From positions 1 to 64,000 of the forward strand of contig CAZNPZ010000006.1 of NCBI GenBank assembly GCA_964575255.1: 64,000 nucleotides of DNA. Direction: 5' to 3'. Within the stretch, counting starts at the first letter, position 1. Each line of letters opens with the position of its first letter. Under the pieces are notes generated by a model that worked only from the letters and a program-made list of their open reading frames with translations, ran no database searches and was not told where the DNA came from. Positions 8,132-16,551 of this stretch are shown piece by piece. The translations under genes and the position numbers were made by a program. The stretch is from JAEZHK01 sp964575255. GTDB taxonomy: Bacteria; Bacillota; Clostridia; Christensenellales; Aristaeellaceae.

Positions 8132-8884
8132 ATGCTCAAACCCTCCCAGCAGGACATCACCGAAATGCTGAGGCAATACGCATTGACGCGCGATGAGGCG
8201 CTTCGCAACCGGTTGGTGGAAGCGCATTTGTACATCGCGTCCATCGTCGCGCGCCGCTTCGCGCGAAGAGGCGTCGAGTTTGATGATTTGTATCAGGTCG
8301 CGTCGCTTGCGCTGATCAAGGCGGTCGAGCGGTACGATCCGGATCGCGGCGTCAAGTTCATCAGCTTTGCGACGCCGACGATGGTCGGCGAGGTGAAAAA
8401 CTATTTCCGGGACAAGGCACAAACCATTTCACTGCCCCGGCGCGGGCGGGAACTTTTGGGAAAGATCGCAGCCGCCAGGGAGGCGCTGGAGCAAAAGCTG
8501 TTCCGCGCGCCGACGACGGAGGAACTGGCGGAAGCCTTGAATGTGCCGCTCGACGACATCGTGGAGGCGCTTGAAATGCAGGGTGCCGCGATGCCAGCGT
8601 CTCTTGACGCGCTGCTGCCCGGCGAGGACGACAGCGGCGCGACGCTGAGGTCGCTGATCGGCGTTGACGATTCCGGGTTCGGCCACTTTGAGGCGCGGCA
8701 GAGCGTCCGCCAGATGCTGGAATCGGTTTCACCGACCGAGCGTAAGATCCTGATCAACCGATACTTTGGAAACCTCAGCCAGCGCGAAGTCGCGCAGCAT
8801 CTGGGCGTTTCGCAGATGACCGTATCGCGCGCGGAGCGAAAGGCGCTCTCGCAGCTGAAGGGCATGCTGGAAAAAGACAACTGA
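8132..8884 (+). CDS. RNA polymerase sigma factor of the SigB/SigF/SigG group
   Basis: The 250-residue protein has sigma region 2 (VARRFARRGVEFDDLYQVASLALIKAVERYD, about residues 34-70), region 3 (about 105-160) and region 4 with a helix-turn-helix LSQREVAQHLGVSQMTVSRAERKAL near the C-terminus. It lacks region 1 and is distinct from the SigF gene at 26523-27290. The preceding anti-sigma-like gene suggests partner-switching control resembling SigB/RsbW. Whether it serves stress or sporulation cannot be decided from sequence. GAGGT lies 5 bases before the ATG. Confidence 0.9.
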   Translation: MLKPSQQDITEMLRQYALTRDEALRNRLVEAHLYIASIVARRFARRGVEFDDLYQVASLALIKAVERYDPDRGVKFISFATPTMVGEVKNYFRDKAQTISLPRRGRELLGKIAAAREALEQKLFRAPTTEELAEALNVPLDDIVEALEMQGAAMPASLDALLPGEDDSGATLRSLIGVDDSGFGHFEARQSVRQMLESVSPTERKILINRYFGNLSQREVAQHLGVSQMTVSRAERKALSQLKGMLEKDN

Positions 8885-8902
8885 CGAAATGGGGTAGGGG
8901 AG

Positions 8903-9697
8903 ATGTTCGGAATCATCGGCGCCGGCAACATCGGCAGCGCGATTTTGCGCTCCGCCATTCAGCGCGGCGCACTGCGCGCGGAAGAGGCGCACGTTTTTGA
9001 CGTCCATACCGAGCACATGCTCGCGCTGAAAAAAGAGTTGAGCGTCACGGCACATACGTCAAACCGGGAACTGATCGAAGCCTGTGACATGATCCTCCTG
9101 GCCGTAAAACCCAACGTGGTCGAAAAGGTGTTGAAACCCGAAAAGGACGCGCTGAAGGGCAAAGCGTTGATCTCCATCGCCGCAGGCTGGCGCGTCGAGA
9201 TGCTGAAAAAGACGGTGGGGGACGACGTTCGGCTTTTGCGCGCGATGCCCAACACGCCACTTCTGGTCGGCGAGGGTATGACCGCCTTCAGCCGCGAGCA
9301 CACGCTGACGGAGGATGAAGCCAGATTCGCCGAAGGACTGTTCAGGGCGCTGGGGCGCCAGTTGTGGGTTGAGGAATACCAGATGGACGCGGTGACCGCG
9401 CTGTCGGGCAGTTCTCCGGCGTTCGCGTATATCTTTACAGAAGCGATGGCGGACGCGGGTGTCGCTTGCGGCCTGTCCCGCGTGCAGGCGGTCGAGATGG
9501 CCGCGCAGACGCTTCTTGGCAGCGCCAAGATGGTGCTGGAGACCGGCATGCACCCCGGCGCGCTGAAGGACATGGTGTGTTCGCCCTCCGGCACGACCAT
9601 CGCGGGCGTGCGGGCGTTGGAGTCGAACAAATTCCGGTCCGTGGTCATGGAGGCGGTCATCGCGGCCAACGATCGCTCCGCCGCGCTGAATTCGTGA
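8903..9697 (+). CDS. proC: pyrroline-5-carboxylate reductase
   Basis: ProC catalyses the last step of proline synthesis, reducing pyrroline-5-carboxylate with NAD(P)H. The 264-residue protein opens with a Rossmann glycine motif GIIGAGNIGSAIL (residues 3-15). It retains the MPNTPLLVGEGMTA segment and the C-terminal family signature around VCSPSGTTIAGVRALE (residues 231-246). The start is preceded by GGGGTAGGGGAG. Its stop overlaps the GTG start of rnhA (GTGA), indicating translational coupling. No other proline gene is visible. Confidence 0.96.
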   Translation: MFGIIGAGNIGSAILRSAIQRGALRAEEAHVFDVHTEHMLALKKELSVTAHTSNRELIEACDMILLAVKPNVVEKVLKPEKDALKGKALISIAAGWRVEMLKKTVGDDVRLLRAMPNTPLLVGEGMTAFSREHTLTEDEARFAEGLFRALGRQLWVEEYQMDAVTALSGSSPAFAYIFTEAMADAGVACGLSRVQAVEMAAQTLLGSAKMVLETGMHPGALKDMVCSPSGTTIAGVRALESNKFRSVVMEAVIAANDRSAALNS

Positions 9698-10152
9698 AGC
9701 GGGTTATACTGTACACCGACGGCGCGTGTTCCGGCAACCCCGGCCCCGGCGGCTGGGGATATGTGCTGATCTTCGGGGAACACCGCAGGGAAATGTCCGG
9801 CTACGAACCCGCGACCACCAACAACCGCATGGAACTGACCGCCGCCATTGAGGGTCTATCCGCGCTCAAGGAGCCGTGCGAAGTTGATCTGTACACCGAC
9901 AGTTCCTATATGGCCAACGGGTTTTTAAAGGACTGGATCAGCGGCTGGCAAAAACGCGGCTGGCTGAAGAGCGACAAGAATCCGGTGGAGAATCAGGATC
10001 TCTGGAAGAGGCTGATCGAGCTGACCGGACGGCATCGAGTCCGCTGGAACCTGGTCAAGGGTCACGCGGATAACGCGGAGAACAACCTCTGCGACAAACT
10101 GGCCACCGGTGCGATCAAAAAGAACCGGGAGAATCGTACATTGGAAGGATAG
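9694..10152 (+). CDS. rnhA: ribonuclease HI
   Basis: RNase HI degrades the RNA strand of RNA-DNA hybrids. The 152-residue protein has the type I signature YTDGACSGNPGPGG (catalytic Asp near residue 8), NNRMELTAAIEGL (catalytic Glu), LYTDSSYM (Asp) and the C-terminal KGHADNAENNLCDKLA with the fourth acidic residue. The GTG start at 9694 overlaps the proC stop. In-frame upstream ATGs lie within proC and are not expected starts. The stop codon is embedded in the first base pairs of a long inverted repeat (10151-10190). Confidence 0.96.
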   Translation: MKRVILYTDGACSGNPGPGGWGYVLIFGEHRREMSGYEPATTNNRMELTAAIEGLSALKEPCEVDLYTDSSYMANGFLKDWISGWQKRGWLKSDKNPVENQDLWKRLIELTGRHRVRWNLVKGHADNAENNLCDKLATGAIKKNRENRTLEG

Positions 10153-10190
10153 TACAACAATCGCCCGATTTGTCGGGCGATTGTTGTACT
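10151..10190. terminator. perfect 18-bp inverted repeat between convergent rnhA and recombinase gene
   Basis: AGTACAACAATCGCCCGA pairs perfectly with its complement across a TTTG loop. There is no U-tract on either strand, but the position between two converging genes suggests a bidirectional terminator or transcript-end hairpin. It overlaps the rnhA stop codon. Confidence 0.6.
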
Positions 10191-10200
10191 ATATATACAT

Positions 10201-11283
10201 TTACCGATCGTCGTCTTCCGGTTTTTTCTCTTCCCGCAGCACCACGGATTTGGCCGCGAGTCGGCGGCGTTCGTCGCTCATCGCGGCGTAATGGCGGCGT
10301 GTGGTGTTGACGTCCGAATGACCCAATACGTCCGCGACCAGGTAGATGTCGCCGGTTTCCCGATACAAATTGGTGCCGAAGGTGGAGCGCAGTTTGTGCG
10401 GACTCAGCCGCTTTTTGAGCGGCGCGGCCTGCAGCGCGTACTTTTTGACCATGTTCTGAACAGCGCGAACCGTGATGCGCCGGTCCTGAAGGGATAAAAA
10501 CAGCGCGCGTTCGTGGCCTGACAGCGGATTTTTCATGTTTCGTTCTTCAAGGTAGCGCTTTAAAACGTCCGATACCTCTTCGGGAAAGTACAGGATCGCC
10601 TGACTGCCGCCCTTGCGGGTGACCATGAGACCGTTGATTTCAAAATCAACGTCCTCGATGTCAAGACCTACACACTCGCTGACGCGGATGCCGGTGCCTA
10701 AAAACAGCGTCAGGATTGCCAAATCGCGTAGGCTCGTGTGTTCATGAAACTTCTTCTGGCGCTCGGATAGCGCCGCGCCGGACTCCGCGAGGTCGAGGAT
10801 TCGGGCGACCTCGTCGACTTCAAGCCGCAGAATTGGTTTTTCGTGGCGCCTTGGCATGTCCACGAGTGCGCTGACATCGGCGGGGATGCGTCCGCGCTTA
10901 TAGAGGAACTTGAAGAAACTCCGGAGCGTGGACAGCTTCCGCTGCTTTCCAAGTTCCGCGTTGGTATATTCGGTATCGTTATCGTTAAAATACAGTGAAA
11001 GGTATTCCAGGAATGCGTCGATGTCGGTCGCTTTGATTATGCCCAGTTGATCATTCGTCCAGTGCTCAGCGGTGAAGCCGCCGAAAGCCTTGGATTCATC
11101 GGCGAGAAATTTAAAAAACAGCCGGAGGTCGCGCGCGTAGGCGAGCCGGGTCAGCGGTGTCGTCGTTGGCTCGATGGCCCTGATGAACTCATGACATGCG
11201 GACGGCAGATCATGAAGCGTCTCGCGGAGAAGTTCGGTGGTTTTCCGCGCGCTGGATTCAGAATAAGTCAGTGTTTTCGCCAT
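10201..11283 (-). CDS. tyrosine recombinase, XerC/XerD-like
   Basis: The 360-residue protein has the N-terminal SAM-like core-binding domain (about residues 30-130) and a tyrosine-recombinase catalytic domain. Arg I is in GTGIRVSE, Lys in TRKGGSQ, the HxxR pair in SPHKLRSTFG, the second His in LGHSD and the nucleophilic Tyr in TTRRHYAA. An AAGGAG site fixes the start at 11283 rather than the longer in-frame start at 11358. It lies among housekeeping repair genes, with no phage genes or att duplication visible. This suggests a resident Xer-type enzyme (dimer resolution or a LexA-linked relative) rather than a mobile-element integrase. The exact role is not resolved. Confidence 0.9.
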   Translation of the reverse strand: MAKTLTYSESSARKTTELLRETLHDLPSACHEFIRAIEPTTTPLTRLAYARDLRLFFKFLADESKAFGGFTAEHWTNDQLGIIKATDIDAFLEYLSLYFNDNDTEYTNAELGKQRKLSTLRSFFKFLYKRGRIPADVSALVDMPRRHEKPILRLEVDEVARILDLAESGAALSERQKKFHEHTSLRDLAILTLFLGTGIRVSECVGLDIEDVDFEINGLMVTRKGGSQAILYFPEEVSDVLKRYLEERNMKNPLSGHERALFLSLQDRRITVRAVQNMVKKYALQAAPLKKRLSPHKLRSTFGTNLYRETGDIYLVADVLGHSDVNTTRRHYAAMSDERRRLAAKSVVLREEKKPEDDDR

Positions 11284-11424
11284 ACACGCTCCTTGACTGC
11301 TAGAGGACTGAATGACTGACAGAACCAAACACGTTGTAATCCAGTTCACAGACTTCAAACGGGTTCAACGGCTATATCTATTCATAAAAGCTGTCTTTCG
11401 CGAATAGTTTAAGGTTCTTCCCCG

Positions 11425-11461
11425 AGGCCAATCAGTGAAATTTTCTTGATTGCTTTGGCCT
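11425..11461 (-). terminator. hairpin at the 3' end of the Cys-rich gene
   Basis: AGGCCAATCA (11425-11434) pairs with TGATT-gct-TTGGCCT (11447-11461) with a 3-base bulge. It spans the stop codon of the small Cys-rich gene. There is no clear U-tract, so termination is tentative. Confidence 0.4.
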
Positions 11462-11701
11462 GACAGCCTTAACGGAAGACGGTTTTACAGCGGAACTCCC
11501 ATTCGATCGCGCTGATTCGGCGCTGTCCGGCGACGTACCGGCGATCACTTCGTCTATCTCAATCGCCGCATAGTCCGCGTCGTTCTTTTCGACGCATTCC
11601 ATACAGTTGTCGCAGCGCTTTTCCGGATCGAGGTCGCACATCAGGCATTCGCCGCAATCCACGCAGACTTTTTCATCGTTCAGAACGCACCATTTCTCCA
11701 T
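11432..11701 (-). CDS. small cysteine-rich protein next to lexA (function unknown)
   Basis: The 89-residue protein has about 55 N-terminal residues rich in cysteine: C5, then CxDCGxCxxC, then CDNCMEC. This arrangement resembles a metal- or Fe-S-binding module. An acidic stretch follows, then a Ser/Lys/Arg-rich, probably disordered tail. The ATG at 11701 has a GGAGGGG site upstream. It has its own promoter (11737-11765), divergent from lexA, with the LexA box 17 bases beyond the -35. I believe similar small proteins accompany lexA in other Clostridia, but no function can be assigned from the sequence. Confidence 0.75.
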   Translation of the reverse strand: MEKWCVLNDEKVCVDCGECLMCDLDPEKRCDNCMECVEKNDADYAAIEIDEVIAGTSPDSAESARSNGSSAVKPSSVKAVRPKQSRKFH

Positions 11702-11736
11702 TGAATGACCCCTCCCCTTCAACCCATCCCGACTTG

Positions 11737-11765
11737 AGTATACGCGCTTCTCGGAAAAATTTCAA
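11737..11765 (-). promoter_or_regulatory. promoter of the Cys-rich gene
   Basis: On the minus strand TTGAAA and TATACT are spaced by exactly 17 bases, 35 bases before the ATG. Confidence 0.65.
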
Positions 11766-11782
11766 GTTTTACAGGAAAATTC

Positions 11783-11796
11783 CGAACAGGCGTTTG
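11783..11796 (+). promoter_or_regulatory. LexA operator (SOS box)
   Basis: CGAACAGGCGTTTG fits the Gram-positive SOS box CGAACRNRYGTTYG at every defined position. It overlaps the lexA -35 box, as expected for autorepression. Confidence 0.88.
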
Positions 11797-11822
11797 ATTT
11801 GGCGGACGATCTGTGATATACT
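11794..11822 (+). promoter_or_regulatory. lexA promoter
   Basis: TTGATT at 11794-11799 and TATACT at 11817-11822 are spaced by 17 bases. The -35 overlaps the LexA box. Confidence 0.75.
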
Positions 11823-11852
11823 GATTAAGAGAAGAGAAGCGGAGGGAACTTC

Positions 11853-12455
11853 ATGCAGGAACGCGGCAAGAACAGCCAGCGGAAAATTCTGGAGTTCATT
11901 AAAAAAGAAATTGAACTCAAGGGGTATCCGCCCTCGGTGCGCGAGATTTGCGAAGCGGTCAACCTGAAGTCCACCTCCACCGTGCACGGTCATTTGGAGC
12001 AGCTAGAAAAGCGCGGGCTGATCCGAAGGGACTCCACGAAGCCTCGCGCGATGGAAGTGTTGGACAACCCGCTTTCCAAGGGCCGCAGCGTGCCGCTGGT
12101 GGGTCGCGTGACCGCGGGCATCCCGATCCTCGCCGAGGAAAACATCGAGGACTACATTGTACTCCCGCAGGACCTGGTCGGCTCGGACGACGAATTGTTC
12201 GCGCTCCGCGTTCGCGGCGAGAGCATGATCCGCGCGGGCATCCTGAACGGCGATTTCATCATCGTACGAAAGCAGAATCACGCGGACAGCGGCGACATCG
12301 TCGTGGCCATGATTGACGACGAGGCCACCGTCAAGCGCATCTTCTTTGAAAAAGACGGCGTCCGTTTGCAGCCGGAAAACCCGTACTACGACCCGATCTA
12401 CTCCCGCAGGGTATCGGTGATCGGCAAAGTGACGGCGCTTTTCAGGAAGTTTTAG
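11853..12455 (+). CDS. lexA: LexA repressor, SOS regulator
   Basis: LexA represses DNA-damage genes and self-cleaves when stimulated by RecA filaments. The 200-residue protein has a winged helix-turn-helix at residues 1-65 (PSVREICEAVNLKSTSTVHGHL). The Ala88-Gly89 cleavage site lies in VTAGIP, and the catalytic dyad is Ser124 (GESM) and Lys161 (EATVKR). GGAGGG precedes the ATG. A canonical operator overlaps its promoter. Possible regulon members in the window are the divergent Cys-rich gene and nearby repair genes, but only the lexA box was recognised. Confidence 0.97.
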   Translation: MQERGKNSQRKILEFIKKEIELKGYPPSVREICEAVNLKSTSTVHGHLEQLEKRGLIRRDSTKPRAMEVLDNPLSKGRSVPLVGRVTAGIPILAEENIEDYIVLPQDLVGSDDELFALRVRGESMIRAGILNGDFIIVRKQNHADSGDIVVAMIDDEATVKRIFFEKDGVRLQPENPYYDPIYSRRVSVIGKVTALFRKF

Positions 12456-12465
12456 TCCTTCGCAA

Positions 12466-13728
12466 TCAGGCATCCAGCCCGCGTTCATGAAGCGCGGGCT
12501 TGTATATTTGCAGCGCTCCCGCCGCCCGCTCCACCGCGATACGCCCGTGCGCGTAAGTCAGCGCGCCCTGCAGGTATCCGATGTACGGCGGGCGGATCGG
12601 AGCGTCGGCGCTCAATTCGATGGATGCGCCCGCGACGAACGTACCCGCCGCCATGATGACCTGATCCTGATAGCCGGGCATATCCCACGGTTCCGGTACG
12701 ACCTGGCTGTCCACCGGTGACGCCTTCTGGATCGCCTGGCAAAACGCGATCAGCGGTTCAGGCGCGCCGAAGCGGATCGCCTGGATGATGTCGCTCCTGG
12801 GCGCGTCAAACGTGGGATTGACGTCGTATCCCAGCGTTTCAAACACACGCGCCGCGAGTACCGCGGTCTTGACCGCCTGCATCACGACGCTGGGCGCCAG
12901 GAACAGTCCCTGAAAAAACGCCTGGTACCCCGCCGCGTAGCTGCCGACTTCCGCACCGATGCCTGGGCAGGTCATCCGGTACGCGATTCGCTTCACCGCG
13001 TCATGCTTGCCCGCGATGTAGCCGCCTGTGTGCGCCAGTCCCCCGCCCGGATTCTTGATCAGCGATCCGGCAATCAGATCCACACCGACTTCGGTCGGTT
13101 CTTTCGTGTCGGTGAATTCGCCGTAGCAGTTGTCCACCATTACCAGCGCATTCGGATTGATCCGACGCACCAACGCTGAGGCTTCCTCGATTTCCTGAAG
13201 CGTCAACGAAGGCCGCCAGTCGTAGCCGCGCGAGCGTTGCAGGAGCACCAGTTTCACGGTTTCGTCCATCGCCGCCGAAATTGCGTTAAGATCGATCCGG
13301 CCGTCCTTGAGCGGCGCTTCGCGGTAGTGAACGCCGAAATCGATGAGCGCGCCCTCCCCCTTCGCGCCGCCGATCCCAATGACCTCTTCAAGCGTGTCGT
13401 ACGGTTTCCCCGCACCGCACAGGAGCGTGTCGCCAGGCCTTAGAAGCCCCTGAAGGCACAGCGCCAGCGCGTGGGTCCCCGACGCGATCTGCGGCCTGAC
13501 CAGCGCGGCCTCCGCACGGAACACCTCCGCGAACACCTGATCCAGCGCATCCCGGCCGATATCCCCATAGCCGTATCCGGTGGTCGGCGCGAAATGGCGC
13601 TGCGAGATTTCAAATTTATTAAACGCGGACAGCACTTTCCGCGTGTTGTGCCGCTCGACCGCCTCCAGCCGTTCAAATACCTTCCGGCAGTCCCGGTCGC
13701 ACTGGTCGATCAATGTCGCTATATTCAT
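12466..13728 (-). CDS. PLP-dependent methionine gamma-lyase-like protein (YnbB / aluminium-resistance family)
   Basis: The 420-residue protein belongs to the Cys/Met-metabolism PLP family of YnbB type. It has an N-terminal HFAPTTGYGYGDIGRD segment typical of this group, a substrate and cofactor pocket around ASGTHALALCLQGLLRPGD, and a PLP Lys in SLIKNPGGGLAHTGGYI. The family is annotated as methionine gamma-lyase or aluminium resistance, but its true substrate is not established. It follows miaA with a 4-base overlap, the usual Bacillota neighbourhood (miaA, hfq, ynbB), although no hfq gene is present here. Confidence 0.9.
   Translation of the reverse strand: MNIATLIDQCDRDCRKVFERLEAVERHNTRKVLSAFNKFEISQRHFAPTTGYGYGDIGRDALDQVFAEVFRAEAALVRPQIASGTHALALCLQGLLRPGDTLLCGAGKPYDTLEEVIGIGGAKGEGALIDFGVHYREAPLKDGRIDLNAISAAMDETVKLVLLQRSRGYDWRPSLTLQEIEEASALVRRINPNALVMVDNCYGEFTDTKEPTEVGVDLIAGSLIKNPGGGLAHTGGYIAGKHDAVKRIAYRMTCPGIGAEVGSYAAGYQAFFQGLFLAPSVVMQAVKTAVLAARVFETLGYDVNPTFDAPRSDIIQAIRFGAPEPLIAFCQAIQKASPVDSQVVPEPWDMPGYQDQVIMAAGTFVAGASIELSADAPIRPPYIGYLQGALTYAHGRIAVERAAGALQIYKPALHERGLDA
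12476..12509 (+). terminator. lexA terminator embedded in the 3' coding end of the convergent lyase gene
   Basis: AGCCCGCG (12476-12483) and CGCGGGCT (12493-12500) form an 8-bp stem followed by TGTATATTT on the plus strand. The hairpin overlaps the last codons of the minus-strand gene that ends at 12466. Confidence 0.65.
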
Positions 13729-14651
13729 TCCTGTTCCTTTCGTTTCATGATTTCCTGGGAAATATCCTCGGCGCTGCGTCCCTCGGCTTCGATCCAGACG
13801 ACGCGCTCATCCCTTCGAAACCATGTGAGCTGCCGCTTGGCGTAATTCCTCGTAGCCTGCTTGATGCGCGAGACGGCATACTCCATCGGGCAATCGCCGG
13901 CGAGCGCACGCGCGATCTCCTTATACCCGATGCCTTGCATCGCCGTGGATCGATCCGAGAGACCATTACCGAGCAGCGTCTCCACTTCGCGGACGAGGCC
14001 GTCTTCGATCATCAGATCGACGCGCATGTCGATGCGCCGGTACAGTTCCTCCCTGGGCCAGGATAAGCCGAACAGCTTCCCGCGGTACGCGCCGTCCCGC
14101 TCCCGATCCTCGGCCATCAGTTGGGTGAGCGACTTCCCTGTGAGCTTGAAAACTTCTAGCGCGCGGATCACCCGGCGCACGTCGTTGACGTGCAGGCGCG
14201 CGGCGGATTCGGGATCCACATCCCGAAGCATTCCATGAAGCGTTTCCTTCCCGCCGTCCTGCGCCGCGATTTCCTCAAGCGGGCGCCGGACGGATTCGTC
14301 ACCCTGCGCCGAAAAACCCATTGGACGCGTCAGCGCGTCGATGTAGAGGCCTGTGCCGCCGCATACGACGGGGGTTTTACCGCGCGCAAGGACATCTTCA
14401 ATCGCCTTGACCGCCCGTTCCCGGTAGGCCGCGACGGAAAAAGACTCGCTCGGATCCGCGATGTCAAGAAGATGGTGCGGAACGCCGCGCATTTCTTCCG
14501 GGGTCGGCTTCGCGGCGCCGATGTCCATGCCCCGGTAGATTTGCATTGAGTCCGCCGAGATGACCTCGCCGTCGAGCGCGCGACAGAGCGCCACCGCGAC
14601 CGCCGTCTTTCCGGACGCCGTCGGCCCGCAGATGATGAGTAGTTCCCGCAT
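13725..14651 (-). CDS. miaA: tRNA dimethylallyltransferase MiaA
   Basis: MiaA prenylates A37 of tRNAs that read UNN codons, making the substrate that MiaB (19626-21017) later methylthiolates. The 308-residue protein has the P-loop GPTASGKT at residues 9-16, the DSMQIYRGMDIGAAKP segment and the VCGGTGLYIDALT loop. The C-terminal part contains IKQATRNYAKRQLTWFRRD. It sits 12 bases downstream of mutL and overlaps the lyase gene downstream. Coding for both tRNA-hypermodification enzymes in one minus-strand block is consistent with coordinated expression. Confidence 0.96.
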   Translation of the reverse strand: MRELLIICGPTASGKTAVAVALCRALDGEVISADSMQIYRGMDIGAAKPTPEEMRGVPHHLLDIADPSESFSVAAYRERAVKAIEDVLARGKTPVVCGGTGLYIDALTRPMGFSAQGDESVRRPLEEIAAQDGGKETLHGMLRDVDPESAARLHVNDVRRVIRALEVFKLTGKSLTQLMAEDRERDGAYRGKLFGLSWPREELYRRIDMRVDLMIEDGLVREVETLLGNGLSDRSTAMQGIGYKEIARALAGDCPMEYAVSRIKQATRNYAKRQLTWFRRDERVVWIEAEGRSAEDISQEIMKRKEQE

Positions 14652-14663
14652 CGTTTCCTCCGG

Positions 14664-16550
14664 CTATTGAATCCTCTTGAACATGCGCTCGATTTCGCCG
14701 AGCCGGAATACGCGTAAAACAGGTCGCCCGTGCGGGCAGGTTGGCGGCGCATTGGAAGCGGCCATCTCGGCAAGCAGCGCGCGAATGTCATCTTCCGTCA
14801 GCCGATCGCCGGCCTTGACGGCCCGTTTACAGGAGAGTTGGATCAGTTCGCCGCGCCTCCGATCCAGTGTCGCGCTCTTCAGGCGGTCCAGTTGTTCGAT
14901 CATTTCCATGAAAAACGGCGAGAGCGATGCATGACTGAGTACAAATGGCACCGCGAGTACCCGGACATCCCGCTCGCCGAAGGACTCCACCTCAAACCCC
15001 GCCTGACTTAGCGTTTCCAGATTGTCCAGTAGCACCGCGCGTTCCTTCGCGCTGACGTGGACGATCAGCGGCGTCAACAGTTGTTGGGACGCGGTTCCCC
15101 GCTCCAGCATCCCCTTGTACCGCTCGTAAAGGATACGTTCGTGTGCCGCGTGCTGGTCGATTATAATGAGCGCGTCCGCCTGCTCCACCAGCACATAGGT
15201 GTTATTGAACACGCCGATCAGCCGGAATTCCACAGCCGACTCTTTCGGCGCATCAGCGGCTGCATGCGTGGGCTGAGCGGGTGCATTCTGCGGGGGTTCT
15301 TCCATCCATTTTTCACGATCCAGCGCGGATGGCTCCCGCATCATCGGGCGCAGCGCCACGAGCATCGAAGCGCCATTGACTCCGGTCGGTTTATCTTGTA
15401 CTCTGGTCTGTACATTATATACTTTGGTCTTTATTACCGGCTCAACTGAAACCGGCACGGTTTCGGGTTGGTTCGTAGAAACTTTAAGCTGTTCCAGTTT
15501 TTCGGGTGGCGTAAACTGCACCTTGCGTTGTGGCGCTGGATTCGGAGACGGAAGGATGTCGGTCATCCGGTCGTTTTCAAAGAACTTCTCGAACAGCGAA
15601 CCGGCCGTTTCGCGAACCGACGCCTCGTCCCGGAAGCGTATTTCCAGTTTGTTCGGGTGTACGTTGACATCGACGGACGTCGGCGGCATGTCAAGGTGCA
15701 GCGCGCACATCGGATACATGCCGACGGTCACTCGGCCCCGGCACGCGCTTTCCAAGACCTGCGTGAGCAAAGCACACCGAACCACCCGTCCGTTGATGAA
15801 GAACGATTGCCCGGAGCGGTTTTGCCGCGCCGCGTCCCCAACCCCGATCAATCCCCAGATATGCAATCCGCCCACCGCGAGGTCGACGGGCTTTAAAAGA
15901 GAAGCGGTCTCCCGGCCGTACACAGCCAGCGCCGCGTGCATCATGCTGTCGTCGCCGTAGCTGTGCATCAGCGTCCGCCCATTTGAGATCAGCCGGAGCG
16001 CAACGCGCGGGTTGGCCAGCGCCAGCCGCTCCACCATCTCACCCAGAACGCCCGCCTCGTAGGCGGGTTTTTTCAAAAAACCGCGTCGCGCAGGCGTGTT
16101 GAAGAACAGTTCCTTGACGATGATCGTCGTCCCTTCCGGGCAACCCGCCTCGTCCAGTGACAAAAACCTTCCGCCCTCGATCCGAAGTCTTACGCCTGAT
16201 TCCGCGTTTTTTACGCGGGTCGTCATCTCGACTTTTGAGACCGCCGCGATGGACGGAAGCGCCTCGCCCCGAAAGCCCAGCGTTCGGATGTCGGTCAGGT
16301 CGTCGTCGTCTTTAAGTTTACTGGTGGCATGGTTCTCAAACGCGATTCGCACCTCGCTGGGCGGGATGCCACAGCCGTTGTCGGTGACCCGGAGCAGGCT
16401 CTCGCCGCCGTCGCGCATTTCGACGGTGATCGAAGTCGCTCCTGCGTCCAGCGCGTTTTCGATCAATTCCTTGGCAACGGAACTGGGCCGTTCCACCACC
16501 TCGCCGGCGGCGATGCGCCCGACCGTCGCGGCATCCAGAATTCGGATCAT
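14664..16550 (-). CDS. mutL: DNA mismatch repair protein MutL with endonuclease motif
   Basis: MutL couples mismatch recognition by MutS to strand processing. Residues 1-330 are the GHKL ATPase and transducer: ENALDAGAT, DNGCGIP and GFRGEALPSI boxes. A Pro/Gln-rich linker of about 100 residues follows. The C-terminal domain carries the endonuclease motif DQHAAHERILYE plus SCKRAVKAG and a CPHGRP metal-site motif, so this MutL is expected to nick DNA itself, as in organisms without MutH. The ATG lies one base after the mutS stop. The 628-residue length is normal. Confidence 0.97.
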   Translation of the reverse strand: MIRILDAATVGRIAAGEVVERPSSVAKELIENALDAGATSITVEMRDGGESLLRVTDNGCGIPPSEVRIAFENHATSKLKDDDDLTDIRTLGFRGEALPSIAAVSKVEMTTRVKNAESGVRLRIEGGRFLSLDEAGCPEGTTIIVKELFFNTPARRGFLKKPAYEAGVLGEMVERLALANPRVALRLISNGRTLMHSYGDDSMMHAALAVYGRETASLLKPVDLAVGGLHIWGLIGVGDAARQNRSGQSFFINGRVVRCALLTQVLESACRGRVTVGMYPMCALHLDMPPTSVDVNVHPNKLEIRFRDEASVRETAGSLFEKFFENDRMTDILPSPNPAPQRKVQFTPPEKLEQLKVSTNQPETVPVSVEPVIKTKVYNVQTRVQDKPTGVNGASMLVALRPMMREPSALDREKWMEEPPQNAPAQPTHAAADAPKESAVEFRLIGVFNNTYVLVEQADALIIIDQHAAHERILYERYKGMLERGTASQQLLTPLIVHVSAKERAVLLDNLETLSQAGFEVESFGERDVRVLAVPFVLSHASLSPFFMEMIEQLDRLKSATLDRRRGELIQLSCKRAVKAGDRLTEDDIRALLAEMAASNAPPTCPHGRPVLRVFRLGEIERMFKRIQ

Positions 16551-16551
16551 G

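Noticed and set aside
10151..10190. Perfect 18-bp inverted repeat as a recombination (dif-like or att) site for the adjacent recombinase
   Set aside because: dif-type sites have short imperfect arms with a 6-8 base centre; this one has a 4-base loop and lies between converging genes, so a transcript-end hairpin is simpler.
10201..11283. Tyrosine recombinase read as integrase of a mobile element
   Set aside because: No att duplication, tRNA target, phage or transfer gene is nearby, and it sits between rnhA and lexA; a resident Xer-type enzyme fits better.
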